A stretch of DNA of 64,000 nt from Limnohabitans sp. Rim8 (GTDB lineage Bacteria > Pseudomonadota > Gammaproteobacteria > Burkholderiales > Burkholderiaceae_C). Below, piece by piece: positions 25,645 through 34,922 of this stretch. The position numbers and the translations under genes are program-made. The stretch is from contig NZ_CAMBNZ010000002.1 in the NCBI RefSeq assembly GCF_945869175.1, forward strand, positions 1 through 64,000, given 5' to 3'. The first letter of the stretch is position 1. Each line of letters opens with the position of its first letter. The notes below the pieces were generated by a model. That model made no database searches. It was not told the DNA's origin and saw nothing but the letters and a program-made list of their open reading frames with translations.

Positions 25645-26772
25645 ATGTCTGATTTAAGTCTTCAACTGCAGCAGGCCGCAAGCCAACTACCAGTTTCCAC
25701 TTATTTCGATGAAGCGCTTTTTCAGCGCGAATTGAACACGCTCTTCCGGCAAGGACCACGCTATGTGGGCCATCAGTTGGCTGTGCCCAACCCGGGCGAT
25801 TATTTTGCCTTGCCCCACGAAGCCGAAGGACGTGCCCTGGTGCGCAACGCCCAAGGTGGGGTCGAGCTCATCTCCAACGTTTGCAGGCACCGCCAAGCGG
25901 TCATGCTCAATGGCCGAGGCAACCTGAACACGCAGCAAAAAGGCAGCGCGGGTGGCAACATCGTTTGCCCCCTGCACCGCTGGACCTATTCGCCCGATGG
26001 TGCGCTGCTGGGCGCCCCGCATTTCGCGCAAGACCCCTGCCTGAACTTGAACAACTACAAGCTCCAGGAGTGGAACGGCCTGCTTTTTGAAGACAACGGC
26101 CGCGACATTGCAGGCGATCTGGCGGACATGGGCCCCCGATCAGAGCTGGATTTCACGGGTTACGCCCTGGACCGGGTGGAACTGCACGAGTGCAACTACA
26201 ACTGGAAAACCTTCATCGAGGTGTACCTCGAGGACTACCACGTCGGCCCTTTCCACCCCGGTCTGGGGCAATTTGTGACCTGCGATGACCTGAGCTGGGA
26301 GTTCAAAGAGCACTACTCGGTGCAAACCGTGGGGGTGTCGGGGGGCTTTGACAAGCCCGGCTCAGACACTTACAAAAAGTGGCATGAAGTGCTGCTCAAA
26401 TACCGCAAGGGCCAGTTGCCTGAACGCGGCGCGATCTGGTTGACGTATTACCCGCACATCATGGTCGAGTGGTACCCCCATGTTCTGACCGTGTCCACAT
26501 TGCACCCGATCAGCCCGAACAAAACCCTGAACAGGGTCGAGTTCTATTACCCCGAAGAAATCGTGGCCTTCGAGCGCGAATTTGTCGAAGCCCAACAGGC
26601 TGCCTACATGGAGACCTGCACCGAAGACGACGAAATTGCCGAACGCATGGATGCAGGCCGCAAAGCGCTGCTGGCTCGCGGCGACAACGAAGTCGGCCCT
26701 TACCAAAGCCCGATGGAAGATGGCATGCAGCACTTTCATGAGTGGTACCGCCGCCAATTGAGCGCCACCTGA
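25645..26772 (+). CDS. Rieske-type aromatic ring-hydroxylating oxygenase, alpha subunit
   Basis: 375 residues. The Rieske [2Fe-2S] ligands are 'NVCRHRQAVML' (C-x-H) and 'NIVCPLHRWTYS' (C-x2-H). The mononuclear iron site follows in 'EVYLEDYHVGPFHPGLGQF' (His-x4-His), with a C-terminal Asp to be found in the SRPBCC domain. No beta subunit or reductase gene lies next to it, so it is probably a homo-oligomeric oxygenase using generic reductases. The substrate is unknown. It is placed divergently from the xseB operon. Confidence 0.92.
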   Translation: MSDLSLQLQQAASQLPVSTYFDEALFQRELNTLFRQGPRYVGHQLAVPNPGDYFALPHEAEGRALVRNAQGGVELISNVCRHRQAVMLNGRGNLNTQQKGSAGGNIVCPLHRWTYSPDGALLGAPHFAQDPCLNLNNYKLQEWNGLLFEDNGRDIAGDLADMGPRSELDFTGYALDRVELHECNYNWKTFIEVYLEDYHVGPFHPGLGQFVTCDDLSWEFKEHYSVQTVGVSGGFDKPGSDTYKKWHEVLLKYRKGQLPERGAIWLTYYPHIMVEWYPHVLTVSTLHPISPNKTLNRVEFYYPEEIVAFEREFVEAQQAAYMETCTEDDEIAERMDAGRKALLARGDNEVGPYQSPMEDGMQHFHEWYRRQLSAT

Positions 26773-26785
26773 ACCGAAGGCAACC

Positions 26786-27673
26786 ATGCAAGCCTCCTGG
26801 ATGATCCTGGCATCCTTGTTTTTCTCCATGATGGGGGTTTGCATCAAATACGCATCGGTCCACTTCCACACTTCTGAGCTGGTTTTTTTCCGGGGTCTGA
26901 TCGGCGTGGTGTTCATGGCCAGCCTCTGCCGGTTAAAAGGTGTGACTTTGCGAACGCATATTCCCATGATGCATGTCTGGCGCTCGGTGGTGGGCGTCAC
27001 TTCGCTGGCCGCCTGGTTTTATGCCATTGCCCACCTGCCTCTGGCCACCGCCATAACGCTCAATTACATGAGCGGCATCTGGGTGGCGGTTTTTCTGGTG
27101 GGTGGCACCCTGGTCATGGGCAAACTGCAAGACGCGACCCGACAAGGGCCCATCGTGCTGACGGTGATCGCAGGTTTTGGCGGTGTCATTTTGTTGCTGC
27201 GCCCCACCATCGAACAAGACCAATTGTTTGCCGGCATCGTCGGCCTGCTGTCGGGCCTGATCGCGGCTTTGGCTTACATGCAGGTGGCTGCTTTGGGACG
27301 TCTGAACGAGCCCGAAGCACGCACTGTCTTTTATTTTTCTGTCGGCACCGCCGTGGTGGGCGCCGCGTTGATGATGGTCAAGGGCATGAGTCCTTGGGTT
27401 TGGCCCAGCGTGCTGTGGTTGCTGCCCATTGGCGTGCTGGCCGCGCTGGGCCAGTTGTGCATGACCAACGCCTACAGCCGGGGCTCAACCTTGGTCGTGG
27501 CGAACCTGCAGTATTCGGGCATCGTCTTTGGTGCATTGTTCAGCCTGATCCTGTTTGGCGACCAGATCCCACTTATGGGCTGGTTGGGCATGGCCCTCAT
27601 CATGGCCAGCGGCATCGCCTCGACCGTGCTGCGCAACCGTACACTGCCCAGTGCCCCTGCTGAAGAACACTGA
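26786..27673 (+). CDS. EamA/DMT-family transporter
   Basis: A 295-residue membrane protein with ten predicted helices in two EamA repeats. Repeat 1 starts 'MILASLFFSMMGVCIKYAS' with 'FFRGLIGVVFM'. Repeat 2 covers about 150-285, with 'GLIAALAYMQVAALGRLNEPE' and 'YSGIVFGALFSLILFGDQIP'. Such carriers export metabolites or amino acids; specificity cannot be read. It starts 13 bases after the Rieske gene, so co-transcription is likely. Confidence 0.92.
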   Translation: MQASWMILASLFFSMMGVCIKYASVHFHTSELVFFRGLIGVVFMASLCRLKGVTLRTHIPMMHVWRSVVGVTSLAAWFYAIAHLPLATAITLNYMSGIWVAVFLVGGTLVMGKLQDATRQGPIVLTVIAGFGGVILLLRPTIEQDQLFAGIVGLLSGLIAALAYMQVAALGRLNEPEARTVFYFSVGTAVVGAALMMVKGMSPWVWPSVLWLLPIGVLAALGQLCMTNAYSRGSTLVVANLQYSGIVFGALFSLILFGDQIPLMGWLGMALIMASGIASTVLRNRTLPSAPAEEH

Positions 27674-27689
27674 ACCTTGGAGACACGCC

Positions 27690-28547
27690 ATGTACCCCCT
27701 GCTGATCGATGCCCCCCAATTGAAAACCTTGCAACACCTGGGCACCCCCTGCGCTGTGTTTGACTGCAGTTTTGATCTGATGAAACCTGAGTTGGCGGGC
27801 GGGTTGTTTACAGCCGAGCGCATCGCTGGCGCACTTCCTGCCGACTTGGACAAAAACCTGAGCACACACGAGGCGGGCCTGGCTGTGAATGGTGGTCGCC
27901 ACCCTTTGCCGCAGCGCGAAGCCGTGGCCCGGTGGCTGGGCAGTCTGGGTGTGCACAACGGCATGCAGATCGTGGTGTATGACCGAAACAAAAGCCAGTA
28001 CTGCGGTCGTTTGTGGTGGATGCTCAAATGGTTGGGGCACGAGGCCGTGGCCGTGCTCGACGGCGGCTTGCAAGCCTGGAAAGACGCAGGTGGAAGCACC
28101 GACTCGGGCCCCTTCACGCGCCCTGAGCCTGCGCAATTCGAACTGAAAGCACCGCTGCGCCAGCTGGTGCTCACCAAAATGGTTGCAGCCCACTTGGGTC
28201 AGCCCGCACAAACCGTGGTCGATGCCCGCGCCGGAGCCCGTTACCGGGGCGAAGTGGAACCGCTGGACCCCGTGGCGGGGCACATTCCTGGCGCTTTGAA
28301 CCGGCCATTCACCGACAATTTCACCGAAGACGGTCGATTCAAAAGCCCGCAACAGCTCAAAGCGGAATGGACCGAAGTGCTCGCGGGCCGCCCGGCCAGC
28401 AGTGTGGTGCACCACTGCGGCAGTGGCGTGACCGCCGTGCCCAATGTGTTGGCAATGGAGTTGGCCGGTTTCGGCCCCACCGCTTTGTATGCCGGCAGCT
28501 GGAGTGAATGGTGCCGTACCCCCGGCTTGCCATGCGCCAAGGGTTAA
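27690..28547 (+). CDS. sseA: Sulfurtransferase (3-mercaptopyruvate/thiosulfate type)
   Basis: 285 residues from ATG 27690 ('MYPLLIDAPQLK'), preceded by 'TTGGAGACACGCC'. Two rhodanese domains: the inactive N-terminal one has 'VVYDRNKSQYCGRLWWMLKW', and the C-terminal one has 'VVDARAGARYRGEVEPLDP' and the active loop 'HHCGSGVTAVPNVLAM'. The CGSGVTA loop is the mercaptopyruvate sulfurtransferase type rather than the CRKGVT of thiosulfate enzymes. It transfers sulfane sulfur to thiols or cyanide. It follows the DMT gene by 16 bases. The symbol is assigned by family. Confidence 0.9.
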   Translation: MYPLLIDAPQLKTLQHLGTPCAVFDCSFDLMKPELAGGLFTAERIAGALPADLDKNLSTHEAGLAVNGGRHPLPQREAVARWLGSLGVHNGMQIVVYDRNKSQYCGRLWWMLKWLGHEAVAVLDGGLQAWKDAGGSTDSGPFTRPEPAQFELKAPLRQLVLTKMVAAHLGQPAQTVVDARAGARYRGEVEPLDPVAGHIPGALNRPFTDNFTEDGRFKSPQQLKAEWTEVLAGRPASSVVHHCGSGVTAVPNVLAMELAGFGPTALYAGSWSEWCRTPGLPCAKG

Positions 28548-28558
28548 AGCCCCTCAAC

Positions 28559-29374
28559 TCAGTGGCTGTGACCTGCCAAGGCGCTGATCACGACCACCAT
28601 GCCCATGCCAGCACCCAGCCAAAAAATTTGGGATGCGGTTTCTCGGGCAGACAAACGTTTTTGCAGCTGCGGTATCAAGTCTGCCAAAGCCACATAGACA
28701 AAACTGCTGCTGGCCACAACCAGGAAAAATGGCAACAAGTCTTGTAAAGCATCGACCAGCACATAGCCCACCGCCCCACCTAAAGCGGTGATGGCCCCGG
28801 CCATCGACACCTTGACGATCGCCGCACGGCGACTGCTGCTGCCTTGGCGTAAAACAGCCAGATCGCCCATGTGGTGAGGCACTTCGTGCGCCAAGACCGC
28901 CAGCGAAGCAATCACCCCCAAACGCATGTCGGCCATGAAGGCCGAGGCGATCAGGATGCCATCGCCAAAACAATGCACACTGTCGCCTGCCAAAATCGCC
29001 CATTGCCCACGGGACGGCTCACTGGGGTCAACGCCATGGGTGGCGTGCTCGTGGCCATGGTGATTATGGTGATCATGGGGGCCATGGTCGTGTCCGTGTT
29101 CATGGCCGTGGTGCCAAAGTTCTGCCTTGTCGAGCAAGAAAAAGAACACCAGACCCATCAAAAGTGTCAAAAACAACTGTTGTGCACCGACTTCACTTTC
29201 AAAGGCCTCGGGCAACAAATGCAAAAACGATGTGGCCATCAAGGCCCCTGCGGCCAAGCTCAGCATGTGCTGTGTGTATCGGCTCAAGATGCCAAAACTC
29301 AGCCAGGCCGCCAACCAAACGCTGCCAATGCCCGCCACCAAGGTGCCCACCAAAATCGCCAAAAAAGTCATCAT
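28559..29374 (-). CDS. ZIP-family divalent metal transporter
   Basis: 271 residues from ATG 29374, the first of two adjacent ATG codons. It has eight membrane helices, with a long His-rich loop (about residues 95-125, 'HGHEHGHDHGPHDHHNHHG') between helices III and IV. The helix IV/V metal site is 'SVHCFGDGILIASAFM' and 'VLAHEVPHHMGDLAVL', as in ZIP proteins. It probably imports zinc or a similar cation. Its stop lies 11 bases from that of the convergent sulfurtransferase gene. Confidence 0.92.
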   Translation of the reverse strand: MMTFLAILVGTLVAGIGSVWLAAWLSFGILSRYTQHMLSLAAGALMATSFLHLLPEAFESEVGAQQLFLTLLMGLVFFFLLDKAELWHHGHEHGHDHGPHDHHNHHGHEHATHGVDPSEPSRGQWAILAGDSVHCFGDGILIASAFMADMRLGVIASLAVLAHEVPHHMGDLAVLRQGSSSRRAAIVKVSMAGAITALGGAVGYVLVDALQDLLPFFLVVASSSFVYVALADLIPQLQKRLSARETASQIFWLGAGMGMVVVISALAGHSH

Positions 29375-29403
29375 GTTTCCCGGAGTGCCCTGCACCCCAA
29401 AAC

Positions 29404-29425
29404 AAACCGCCCCGAAGGGCGGTTT
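29404..29425 (-). terminator. Intrinsic terminator of the dienelactone hydrolase-like gene
   Basis: A 9-bp stem AAACCGCCC / GGGCGGTTT with a four-base loop; on the minus strand it is followed by a T/G-rich stretch (TGTTTT). It lies between the hydrolase stop (29468) and the ZIP start, on the transcript of the hydrolase. Confidence 0.78.
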
Positions 29426-29467
29426 TAAGTTCTTACGTCCCAAAGGACGGTCAATGCATCCCCATCA

Positions 29468-30364
29468 TCAGGCCACGCCGTTACGCTGCAACCAGGCCAG
29501 CAAGCGCTGCCAGCCATCGTCTGCCGCCGCTTTGCGGTAACTGGGACGGTAATCGGCATGGAAAGCATGAGGGGCCTCAGGATAAACCACAAACTCGCTG
29601 GCTTTGGCCGCTGCTGACCCTTGGGCCAATTCAGCCTTCATCTTATCAACCGTGTCAAGGGGGATGCCAGTGTCCGCCGCGCCGTACAAACCCAGCACCG
29701 GAGCCTTCAGGCTGCCCACCAAAGCCAGCGGGTGCGCGGGCGTCTGCGCCGTGGTGTTGCCGACCAGGCGCCCATACCAGGCCACGCCCGCTTTGATCTT
29801 GGGCTGATGCGCCGCATACAGCCAAGTGATGCGCCCACCCCAGCAAAAACCGGTGATGGCCAGTTTGTCGGTGTTGCCACCCTGGGCTGCGGCCCAAGCC
29901 ACCGTGGCATCCAGATCGCCCATGACCTGCGCATCGGGCACTTTGGCGATGATTTCGGCTTGCAGCTTGGCGAGTTCGCCGTATTCGTTGGGGTCGCCCT
30001 GGCGCACAAAGAGCTCTGGCGCAATGGCCAAATACCCGGCATGGGCCAAACGGCGCGTGACGTCGGCAATGTACTCGTGCACCCCAAAAATCTCGGAGAT
30101 CACCAGCACCACCGGCAAACCGGTCTTGCCCGCAGGGGCGCTGCGGTAAGCGGGCATCTTGAAGCCATTCACATCGATGGTCACTTCACCAGAAACCAGG
30201 CCCTCCGCACGGGTTTTGATCGCTGTTTGCGCCATAAGGGGCATGGCCGCAGCGGCATAACCCACACCCAAAGCCGCTTTCAAAGCCGTACGTCGGGTGG
30301 CCACAGCGTCTCCCGGGTGTCCGCCCAGCAGGGCTTGCGTGTCTTCGATCCAATCGTTGTTCAT
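29468..30364 (-). CDS. Dienelactone hydrolase family protein with Tat-like signal
   Basis: A 298-residue alpha/beta-hydrolase. The N-terminus carries 'ATRRTALKAALGVGYAAAAM' ending in 'PLMAQ', a twin-Arg-like signal after a 22-residue lead, so export is likely. The triad is visible: nucleophile Cys in 'TGFCWGGRITW', Asp in 'LYGAADTGIPLD' and His in 'EAPHAFHADYRPSY'. The Cys nucleophile is that of dienelactone hydrolases. Exported family members often have unknown substrates. It is monocistronic by layout. Confidence 0.9.
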   Translation of the reverse strand: MNNDWIEDTQALLGGHPGDAVATRRTALKAALGVGYAAAAMPLMAQTAIKTRAEGLVSGEVTIDVNGFKMPAYRSAPAGKTGLPVVLVISEIFGVHEYIADVTRRLAHAGYLAIAPELFVRQGDPNEYGELAKLQAEIIAKVPDAQVMGDLDATVAWAAAQGGNTDKLAITGFCWGGRITWLYAAHQPKIKAGVAWYGRLVGNTTAQTPAHPLALVGSLKAPVLGLYGAADTGIPLDTVDKMKAELAQGSAAAKASEFVVYPEAPHAFHADYRPSYRKAAADDGWQRLLAWLQRNGVA

Positions 30365-30456
30365 GTCAGCGCTCCAACATCATTGCGTTCAAAAAAGAAA
30401 TCATCTTGGCACAAGGGCCTATTTATGGCCAGACCCAGCCCCCTTAAACTGCCCCC

Positions 30457-31134
30457 ATGCCCAACACAGCAAGCCCTGTTTTGTATTCCTTTCGCCGCTG
30501 CCCTTATGCCATGCGGGCCCGTTTGGCCTTGCAAGTGAGCCAAGTGGCCTACGAACACCGGGAAATCGTGCTGAAAAACAAGCCCGCGCACATGTTGGCC
30601 TTGTCCCCCAAAGGCACCGTGCCGGTGCTTTGGCTTTCTGATGCCAGTGGCGCCAGGGTACTGGATCAAAGTCTGGACATCATGCTTTGGGCACTGGCCC
30701 AACATGACCCCTTGGGTTGGCTGCCGACGTCTCCAGAGGAAATGAGTTCTGCTTTGGCATGGGTTGCCTTGAACGACGGGCGCTTCAAACAGCAGCTGGA
30801 CCGCTACAAATACCCCCTTCGGTTTGGCCTGAACTCAGGCACTCAGGACCGGGACTTGGGCAGTGATTTTCTTTGGCAAATCAACACGCATCTGCAGAAA
30901 AATGACTTTCTGACCGGCGCCCGATGGGGCCTGACCGATGCCGCGCTGGCACCTTTTGTCAGACAGTTTGCACATGTCGACCCTGTGTGGTTCGCCTCGC
31001 AAGCGTGGTCTGCATTGCGTGTTTGGCTAGAGAACTTCGAAAACTCTCCCGGCTTTCTGAAGGCCATGCAAAAAATTGACCTGTGGCGAGCCGATAAATT
31101 TCATGGCGAAGCCTTTCAACCTGGAGACACCTGA
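30457..31134 (+). CDS. Glutathione S-transferase family protein
   Basis: 225 residues. The thioredoxin-fold N-terminal domain begins 'VLYSFRRCPYAMRARLAL', with Cys-Pro-Tyr at the active-site helix and the cis-Pro region 'SPKGTVPVLWL'. The C-terminal helical domain covers about 90-215 ('GARWGLTDAALAPFVRQFA'). The Cys suggests thiol transfer or reductive chemistry rather than a Tyr/Ser-type GST. Its stop is two bases before the first of two small TPR genes, so the three genes form an operon. Confidence 0.9.
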   Translation: MPNTASPVLYSFRRCPYAMRARLALQVSQVAYEHREIVLKNKPAHMLALSPKGTVPVLWLSDASGARVLDQSLDIMLWALAQHDPLGWLPTSPEEMSSALAWVALNDGRFKQQLDRYKYPLRFGLNSGTQDRDLGSDFLWQINTHLQKNDFLTGARWGLTDAALAPFVRQFAHVDPVWFASQAWSALRVWLENFENSPGFLKAMQKIDLWRADKFHGEAFQPGDT

Positions 31135-31136
31135 AT

Positions 31137-31580
31137 ATGAAAAAACTGCTGATCCTTTGCGCTTTTGTGACCTTGTCTTGGCCCTGCATGGCACGAGACT
31201 CCACCGCTGATGTTTCGCCTCCCGAATGGTTCAGCCTAGCTCGCCAAGCCATTGAGATGAAGAACTACGATTTGGCAATCCAGGTCCTCTCGCAAGCCCC
31301 TGAAAAACAATCAGCCGATTGGCATAACCTGATGGGCTACAGCTTGCGTCTGAAAACACCCCCACAGTTGATGATGGCCGAACGGCATTACCAAGCCGCG
31401 CTGGAAAAAAATCCGATGCACTTGGGCGCTCTGGAGTATTACGGCGAACTGCTTTTGTTGAAAAAGGATTTGTACGGCGCACAAACCCTGTTAAAGCGGC
31501 TTGAAAAGGCTTGCACTTCAGGGTGCGAGGAGCTGAACGATCTGCAAAAAAGCATTGCAGAGTTCAAAACCAAGAATTGA
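31137..31580 (+). CDS. Exported TPR-like small protein (tandem copy 1)
   Basis: 147 residues with a Sec signal peptide ('MKKLLILCAFVTLSWPCMA'). The body is two to three TPR-like helical hairpins: 'EWFSLARQAIEMKNYDLAIQ', 'WHNLMGYSLRLKTPP' and 'ALEYYGELLLLKKDLYGAQ'. A C-terminal 'KACTSGCEELNDL' gives a C-x3-C pair. About half the residues match the next gene, so they are tandem paralogs. The function is unknown. It is probably a periplasmic binding or assembly protein, and the Cys pair may form a disulfide or bind a metal. Confidence 0.85.
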   Translation: MKKLLILCAFVTLSWPCMARDSTADVSPPEWFSLARQAIEMKNYDLAIQVLSQAPEKQSADWHNLMGYSLRLKTPPQLMMAERHYQAALEKNPMHLGALEYYGELLLLKKDLYGAQTLLKRLEKACTSGCEELNDLQKSIAEFKTKN

Positions 31581-31622
31581 TCTTTTTAAACCTGAACCCA
31601 GCTCTGAAGGAGAAACCTCTCA

Positions 31623-32072
31623 ATGAAAAAACAATTGGCTCTTGTCATTCTCTGCGCTGCCTCATGGGCCAGCATGGCCGCCGACACACCATCCGCTCCC
31701 GGTTCGGCTTCATCCTCTTGGCTTGCCCAAGCTCGGCAAGCCGTTGAGGGGAAAAATTACGATTTAGCCATCCAAGTGCTGAATCAATCCAATGACAAAG
31801 CCTCTGCCGACTGGCATAACCTGATGGGTTACAGCTTGCGCAAAAAGACACCGCCTGATTTGCCCGCTGCCGAAAAAAATTACCAGATGGCTTTGGAAAA
31901 AGACCCCAAGCACCGTGGCGCCTTGGAGTATTACGGTGAGTTGTTGCTGTTAAAAAATGATTTACCAGGCGCCGAAATCCTGCTGCAGCGCCTGGAAAAA
32001 GCCTGCTTTTTTGGCTGCGAAGAACTCCGTGACCTGAGAAAAAGTGTGGCGGACTTCAAAGCCAAAAAATGA
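31623..32072 (+). CDS. Exported TPR-like small protein (tandem copy 2)
   Basis: 149 residues, paralog of the preceding gene. Signal peptide 'MKKQLALVILCAASWASMAA', then 'SSSWLAQARQAVEGKNYDLA', 'SADWHNLMGYSLRKKTPPD' and 'GALEYYGELLLLKNDLPGAE', ending with 'KACFFGCEELRDLRKS'. The C-x3-C pair and the ADWHNLMGYSLR core are conserved between copies, while the signal and the linker differ. 'GAAGGAGAAACC' upstream is a good ribosome site. The stop lies three bases from the convergent polA stop. Confidence 0.85.
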   Translation: MKKQLALVILCAASWASMAADTPSAPGSASSSWLAQARQAVEGKNYDLAIQVLNQSNDKASADWHNLMGYSLRKKTPPDLPAAEKNYQMALEKDPKHRGALEYYGELLLLKNDLPGAEILLQRLEKACFFGCEELRDLRKSVADFKAKK

Positions 32073-32075
32073 GCT

Positions 32076-34922
32076 TCAGTGGGCCTGCTCCCAATTGGGG
32101 CCAAAGCCCACTTCGGCCAACAGCGGCACCTTCAAATTGGCCACACCGGCCATGATGCGCGGCACCTCGGTGCGCACCCACTCGACTTCTGACTCAGGCA
32201 CTTCGAAGACCAGTTCATCGTGTACCTGCATGATGACCTTGGTGGTCTTGCCTTGCGCGTCCAGTGCTTTTTGCACCGCAACCATGCTCAGCTTGATCAG
32301 GTCGGCCGCTGTGCCCTGCATGGGCGCGTTGATGGCGGCCCGCTCGGCCCCGGCGCGGCGGGGGCCGTTGGGGCTGTTGATTTCGGGCAAGACCAAGCGC
32401 CTGCCAAATACGGTCTGCACATAGCCCAAGGCTTTGGCCTGCTCGCGGGTCGCATCCATGTAGTGTTTGACGCCCGCAAAACGTTCGAAGTAGCGGGTGA
32501 TGTAGTTCTTGGCGGCGGTGTTGTCAATGGCAAGCGCCTTGGCCAAACCGAAGGCGCTCATGCCGTAAATCAAGCCAAAATTGATGGTTTTGGCGTATCG
32601 GCGCTGTTCGCTGCTCACCGTGTCGGGCGTTGCGCCAAACACCTCGGCCGCGGTGGCTTTGTGCACATCCAGGCCTTCATGGAAGGCCTTGAGCAAGGCC
32701 GCATCGTCGCTCAGGTGTGCCATGATGCGCAGCTCGATCTGGCTGTAGTCGGCGCTCGCAATCACGCAGCCTGCAGGGGCCACAAAGGCCTCGCGCACCT
32801 TGCGCCCCTCGGCGGTGCGCACCGGGATGTTTTGCAGGTTGGGCTCGTTGCTCGACAAGCGGCCGGTGACGGCCACGGCCTGCGCGTAATGCGTGTGCAC
32901 ACGCCCCGTGCGCGGCAAGGCCAACTGGGCCAGCTTGTCGGTGTAGGTGCCCTTCAACTTACTCAAACTGCGGTGCTCCAGAATGCGGGCGGGCAACGGG
33001 TAGTCTTCGGCCAGTTTTTCCAGCACCTCTTCGTCGGTGCTGCGCGCACCGGTGGCGGTTTTTTTGACGACGGGCAAGCCCAGTTTGTCAAAAAAGATCT
33101 CGCCCAACTGTTTGGGGCTGGCCAGGTTGAAAGGCTGGCCAGCGATCTCGTAGGCCTCGGTTTCAAGCTGCACGATGCGCTCGCCCAGTGCCTGGCTTTG
33201 CGCGGCCAGTGTGGGGGCGTCGATCAACACACCGTTGCGCTCGATGTGGTACAGCGCCTCGCTGGTCGCGATTTCCAATTCGTACACGTACTTCAGCCCT
33301 GCATGCGCTTCGATCTGCGGCCACAGCGCCAGGTGCACGTCCAGGCACTGGTCCGAGTCTTCGCAAGAATAATGCGCCGCCTTGTCCACATCCACCTGCG
33401 CAAACGGGATCTGTTGCGCACCTTTGCCGCACAGGTCTTCATACGTCACACCCCGGCGACCCACATGCCGCTCGGCCAAGCTGGAGAGGCCATGCGGCTT
33501 GTGCACTTCGAGCACATAGCTTTCCAGCATGGTGTCGTGGGCATAGCCCTGCACCTCGATGCCGTGGTTGGCGAACACATGGCGGTCGTATTTGATGTTT
33601 TGACCCAATTTCAAGCGCGCGGGGTTTTCCAGCCAGGGCTTGAGCTTGGCCAGCACTTCCGTCAGCGGTAACTGCTCGGGTGCACCCGGGCCCTTGTGGG
33701 CCAGCGGAATGTAAGCCGCCTCACCGGGCGTGACGCTGAGCGAAATGCCCACGATTTCGGCACGCATGGCGTCCAGCGAAGTCGTTTCGGTATCGATGGC
33801 CGTGAGCGGCGCTTGCTCGATGCGGGCCAGCCACTGGTCAAATATCGCCCAGTCGAGCACCGTGTCGTATTTCAAGTCGCCTTGCACGGCGCTGGCGGCG
33901 CTGTTCAACTCGGGCAAGGCCTCTGGCGCTTCTTCTTGGGCCGAGCCAAACAAGTCGCCCATGCCCGTGTCTTTGGGCTTGGCGGTTTTGGCTTTAGGCG
34001 AAGGCGCGGGCACAGCACCACCCAGCGATTGCACCAAACCCTTGAAGCCGTAGGTCTGGTAAAAGTTCAACAACTTTTCTTTGTCTGGTTCGTGCAGGTG
34101 CAAACTGGCCAGCGACGGCAAACCCGGCACCCAGGCACTCAAATCGCAATCGGTTTTCATGGTGACAAGCGCCCGGCCCTTGGGCAACCAATCCACCGCT
34201 TGACGCAAGTTCTCGCCTGCCACACCCTTGATCTCTTGGGCATTCTCCATGAGCTTGTCGAGCGAGCCGTATTCCAGCAGCCACTTGGCGGCCGTCTTGG
34301 GCCCCACCTTGGCCACACCTGGCACGTTGTCCACCGTGTCGCCCACCAGCGTCTGGTAGTCGATCATGAGGGAGGGCGGCACGCCAAACTCTTCGGTCAC
34401 TCCCGCCACATCGCGCACCTTGCCGTTCATGGTGTCGATGATGGTGATGTGCGCATTCACCAGCTGACTCAAGTCCTTGTCGCCGCTGGACACCGTGACT
34501 TGGATGCCCTGCTGGGCGGCCACATGGGCCAACGTGGCGATCACGTCGTCGGCCTCCACGCCCGGCACATCCAGCACCGTCCAGCCCATCAGGCGCACCA
34601 GTTCGTGGATGGGCTCGATCTGGGTGCGCAAATCGTCGGGCATGGGGCTGCGGTTGGCCTTGTACGCTGGGTACATCTCATCGCGAAAAGTGGGGCCCTT
34701 GGCGTCGAACACGCACACGGCATAAACGGCTGGCACATCCTTGCGCAGCCGCTCCATCATGTTGATCATGCCGCGAATGGCCCCGGTAGCGGGGCTGTTG
34801 GGGTCGCCCGGCACAGCCCGCAGGTCCGGCATGGCATGGAAGGCGCGGTACAGGTAACTGGAGCCGTCGACCAGCAAGAGGCTGGCTTGGGGGGATGCAG
34901 ATTCAGGGGTGTTTTCGCTCAT
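32076..34922 (-). CDS. polA: DNA polymerase I
   Basis: 948 residues from ATG 34922 ('MSENTPESASPQ'); the track start 192 bases upstream translates the repeat region. The 5'-3' exonuclease domain (1-300) has 'LVDGSSYLYRAFHAM' and 'GVEADDVIATLA'. The 3'-5' exonuclease domain is active-looking ('AIDTETTSLDAM', 'NIKYDRHVFANHG', 'YSCEDSDQCLDVH'). The polymerase domain has motif A 'ADYSQIELRIMAHLS', motif B 'RYAKTINFGLIYGMS' and motif C 'MQVHDELVFEV'. It functions in Okazaki-fragment processing and repair. It is convergent with the TPR genes. Confidence 0.97.
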   Translation of the reverse strand: MSENTPESASPQASLLLVDGSSYLYRAFHAMPDLRAVPGDPNSPATGAIRGMINMMERLRKDVPAVYAVCVFDAKGPTFRDEMYPAYKANRSPMPDDLRTQIEPIHELVRLMGWTVLDVPGVEADDVIATLAHVAAQQGIQVTVSSGDKDLSQLVNAHITIIDTMNGKVRDVAGVTEEFGVPPSLMIDYQTLVGDTVDNVPGVAKVGPKTAAKWLLEYGSLDKLMENAQEIKGVAGENLRQAVDWLPKGRALVTMKTDCDLSAWVPGLPSLASLHLHEPDKEKLLNFYQTYGFKGLVQSLGGAVPAPSPKAKTAKPKDTGMGDLFGSAQEEAPEALPELNSAASAVQGDLKYDTVLDWAIFDQWLARIEQAPLTAIDTETTSLDAMRAEIVGISLSVTPGEAAYIPLAHKGPGAPEQLPLTEVLAKLKPWLENPARLKLGQNIKYDRHVFANHGIEVQGYAHDTMLESYVLEVHKPHGLSSLAERHVGRRGVTYEDLCGKGAQQIPFAQVDVDKAAHYSCEDSDQCLDVHLALWPQIEAHAGLKYVYELEIATSEALYHIERNGVLIDAPTLAAQSQALGERIVQLETEAYEIAGQPFNLASPKQLGEIFFDKLGLPVVKKTATGARSTDEEVLEKLAEDYPLPARILEHRSLSKLKGTYTDKLAQLALPRTGRVHTHYAQAVAVTGRLSSNEPNLQNIPVRTAEGRKVREAFVAPAGCVIASADYSQIELRIMAHLSDDAALLKAFHEGLDVHKATAAEVFGATPDTVSSEQRRYAKTINFGLIYGMSAFGLAKALAIDNTAAKNYITRYFERFAGVKHYMDATREQAKALGYVQTVFGRRLVLPEINSPNGPRRAGAERAAINAPMQGTAADLIKLSMVAVQKALDAQGKTTKVIMQVHDELVFEVPESEVEWVRTEVPRIMAGVANLKVPLLAEVGFGPNWEQAH

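Noticed and set aside
29164-29796. 210-codon plus-strand ORF over the ZIP and dienelactone hydrolase genes
   Set aside because: It runs across two minus-strand genes and a terminator; Pro/Cys/Arg-rich shadow.
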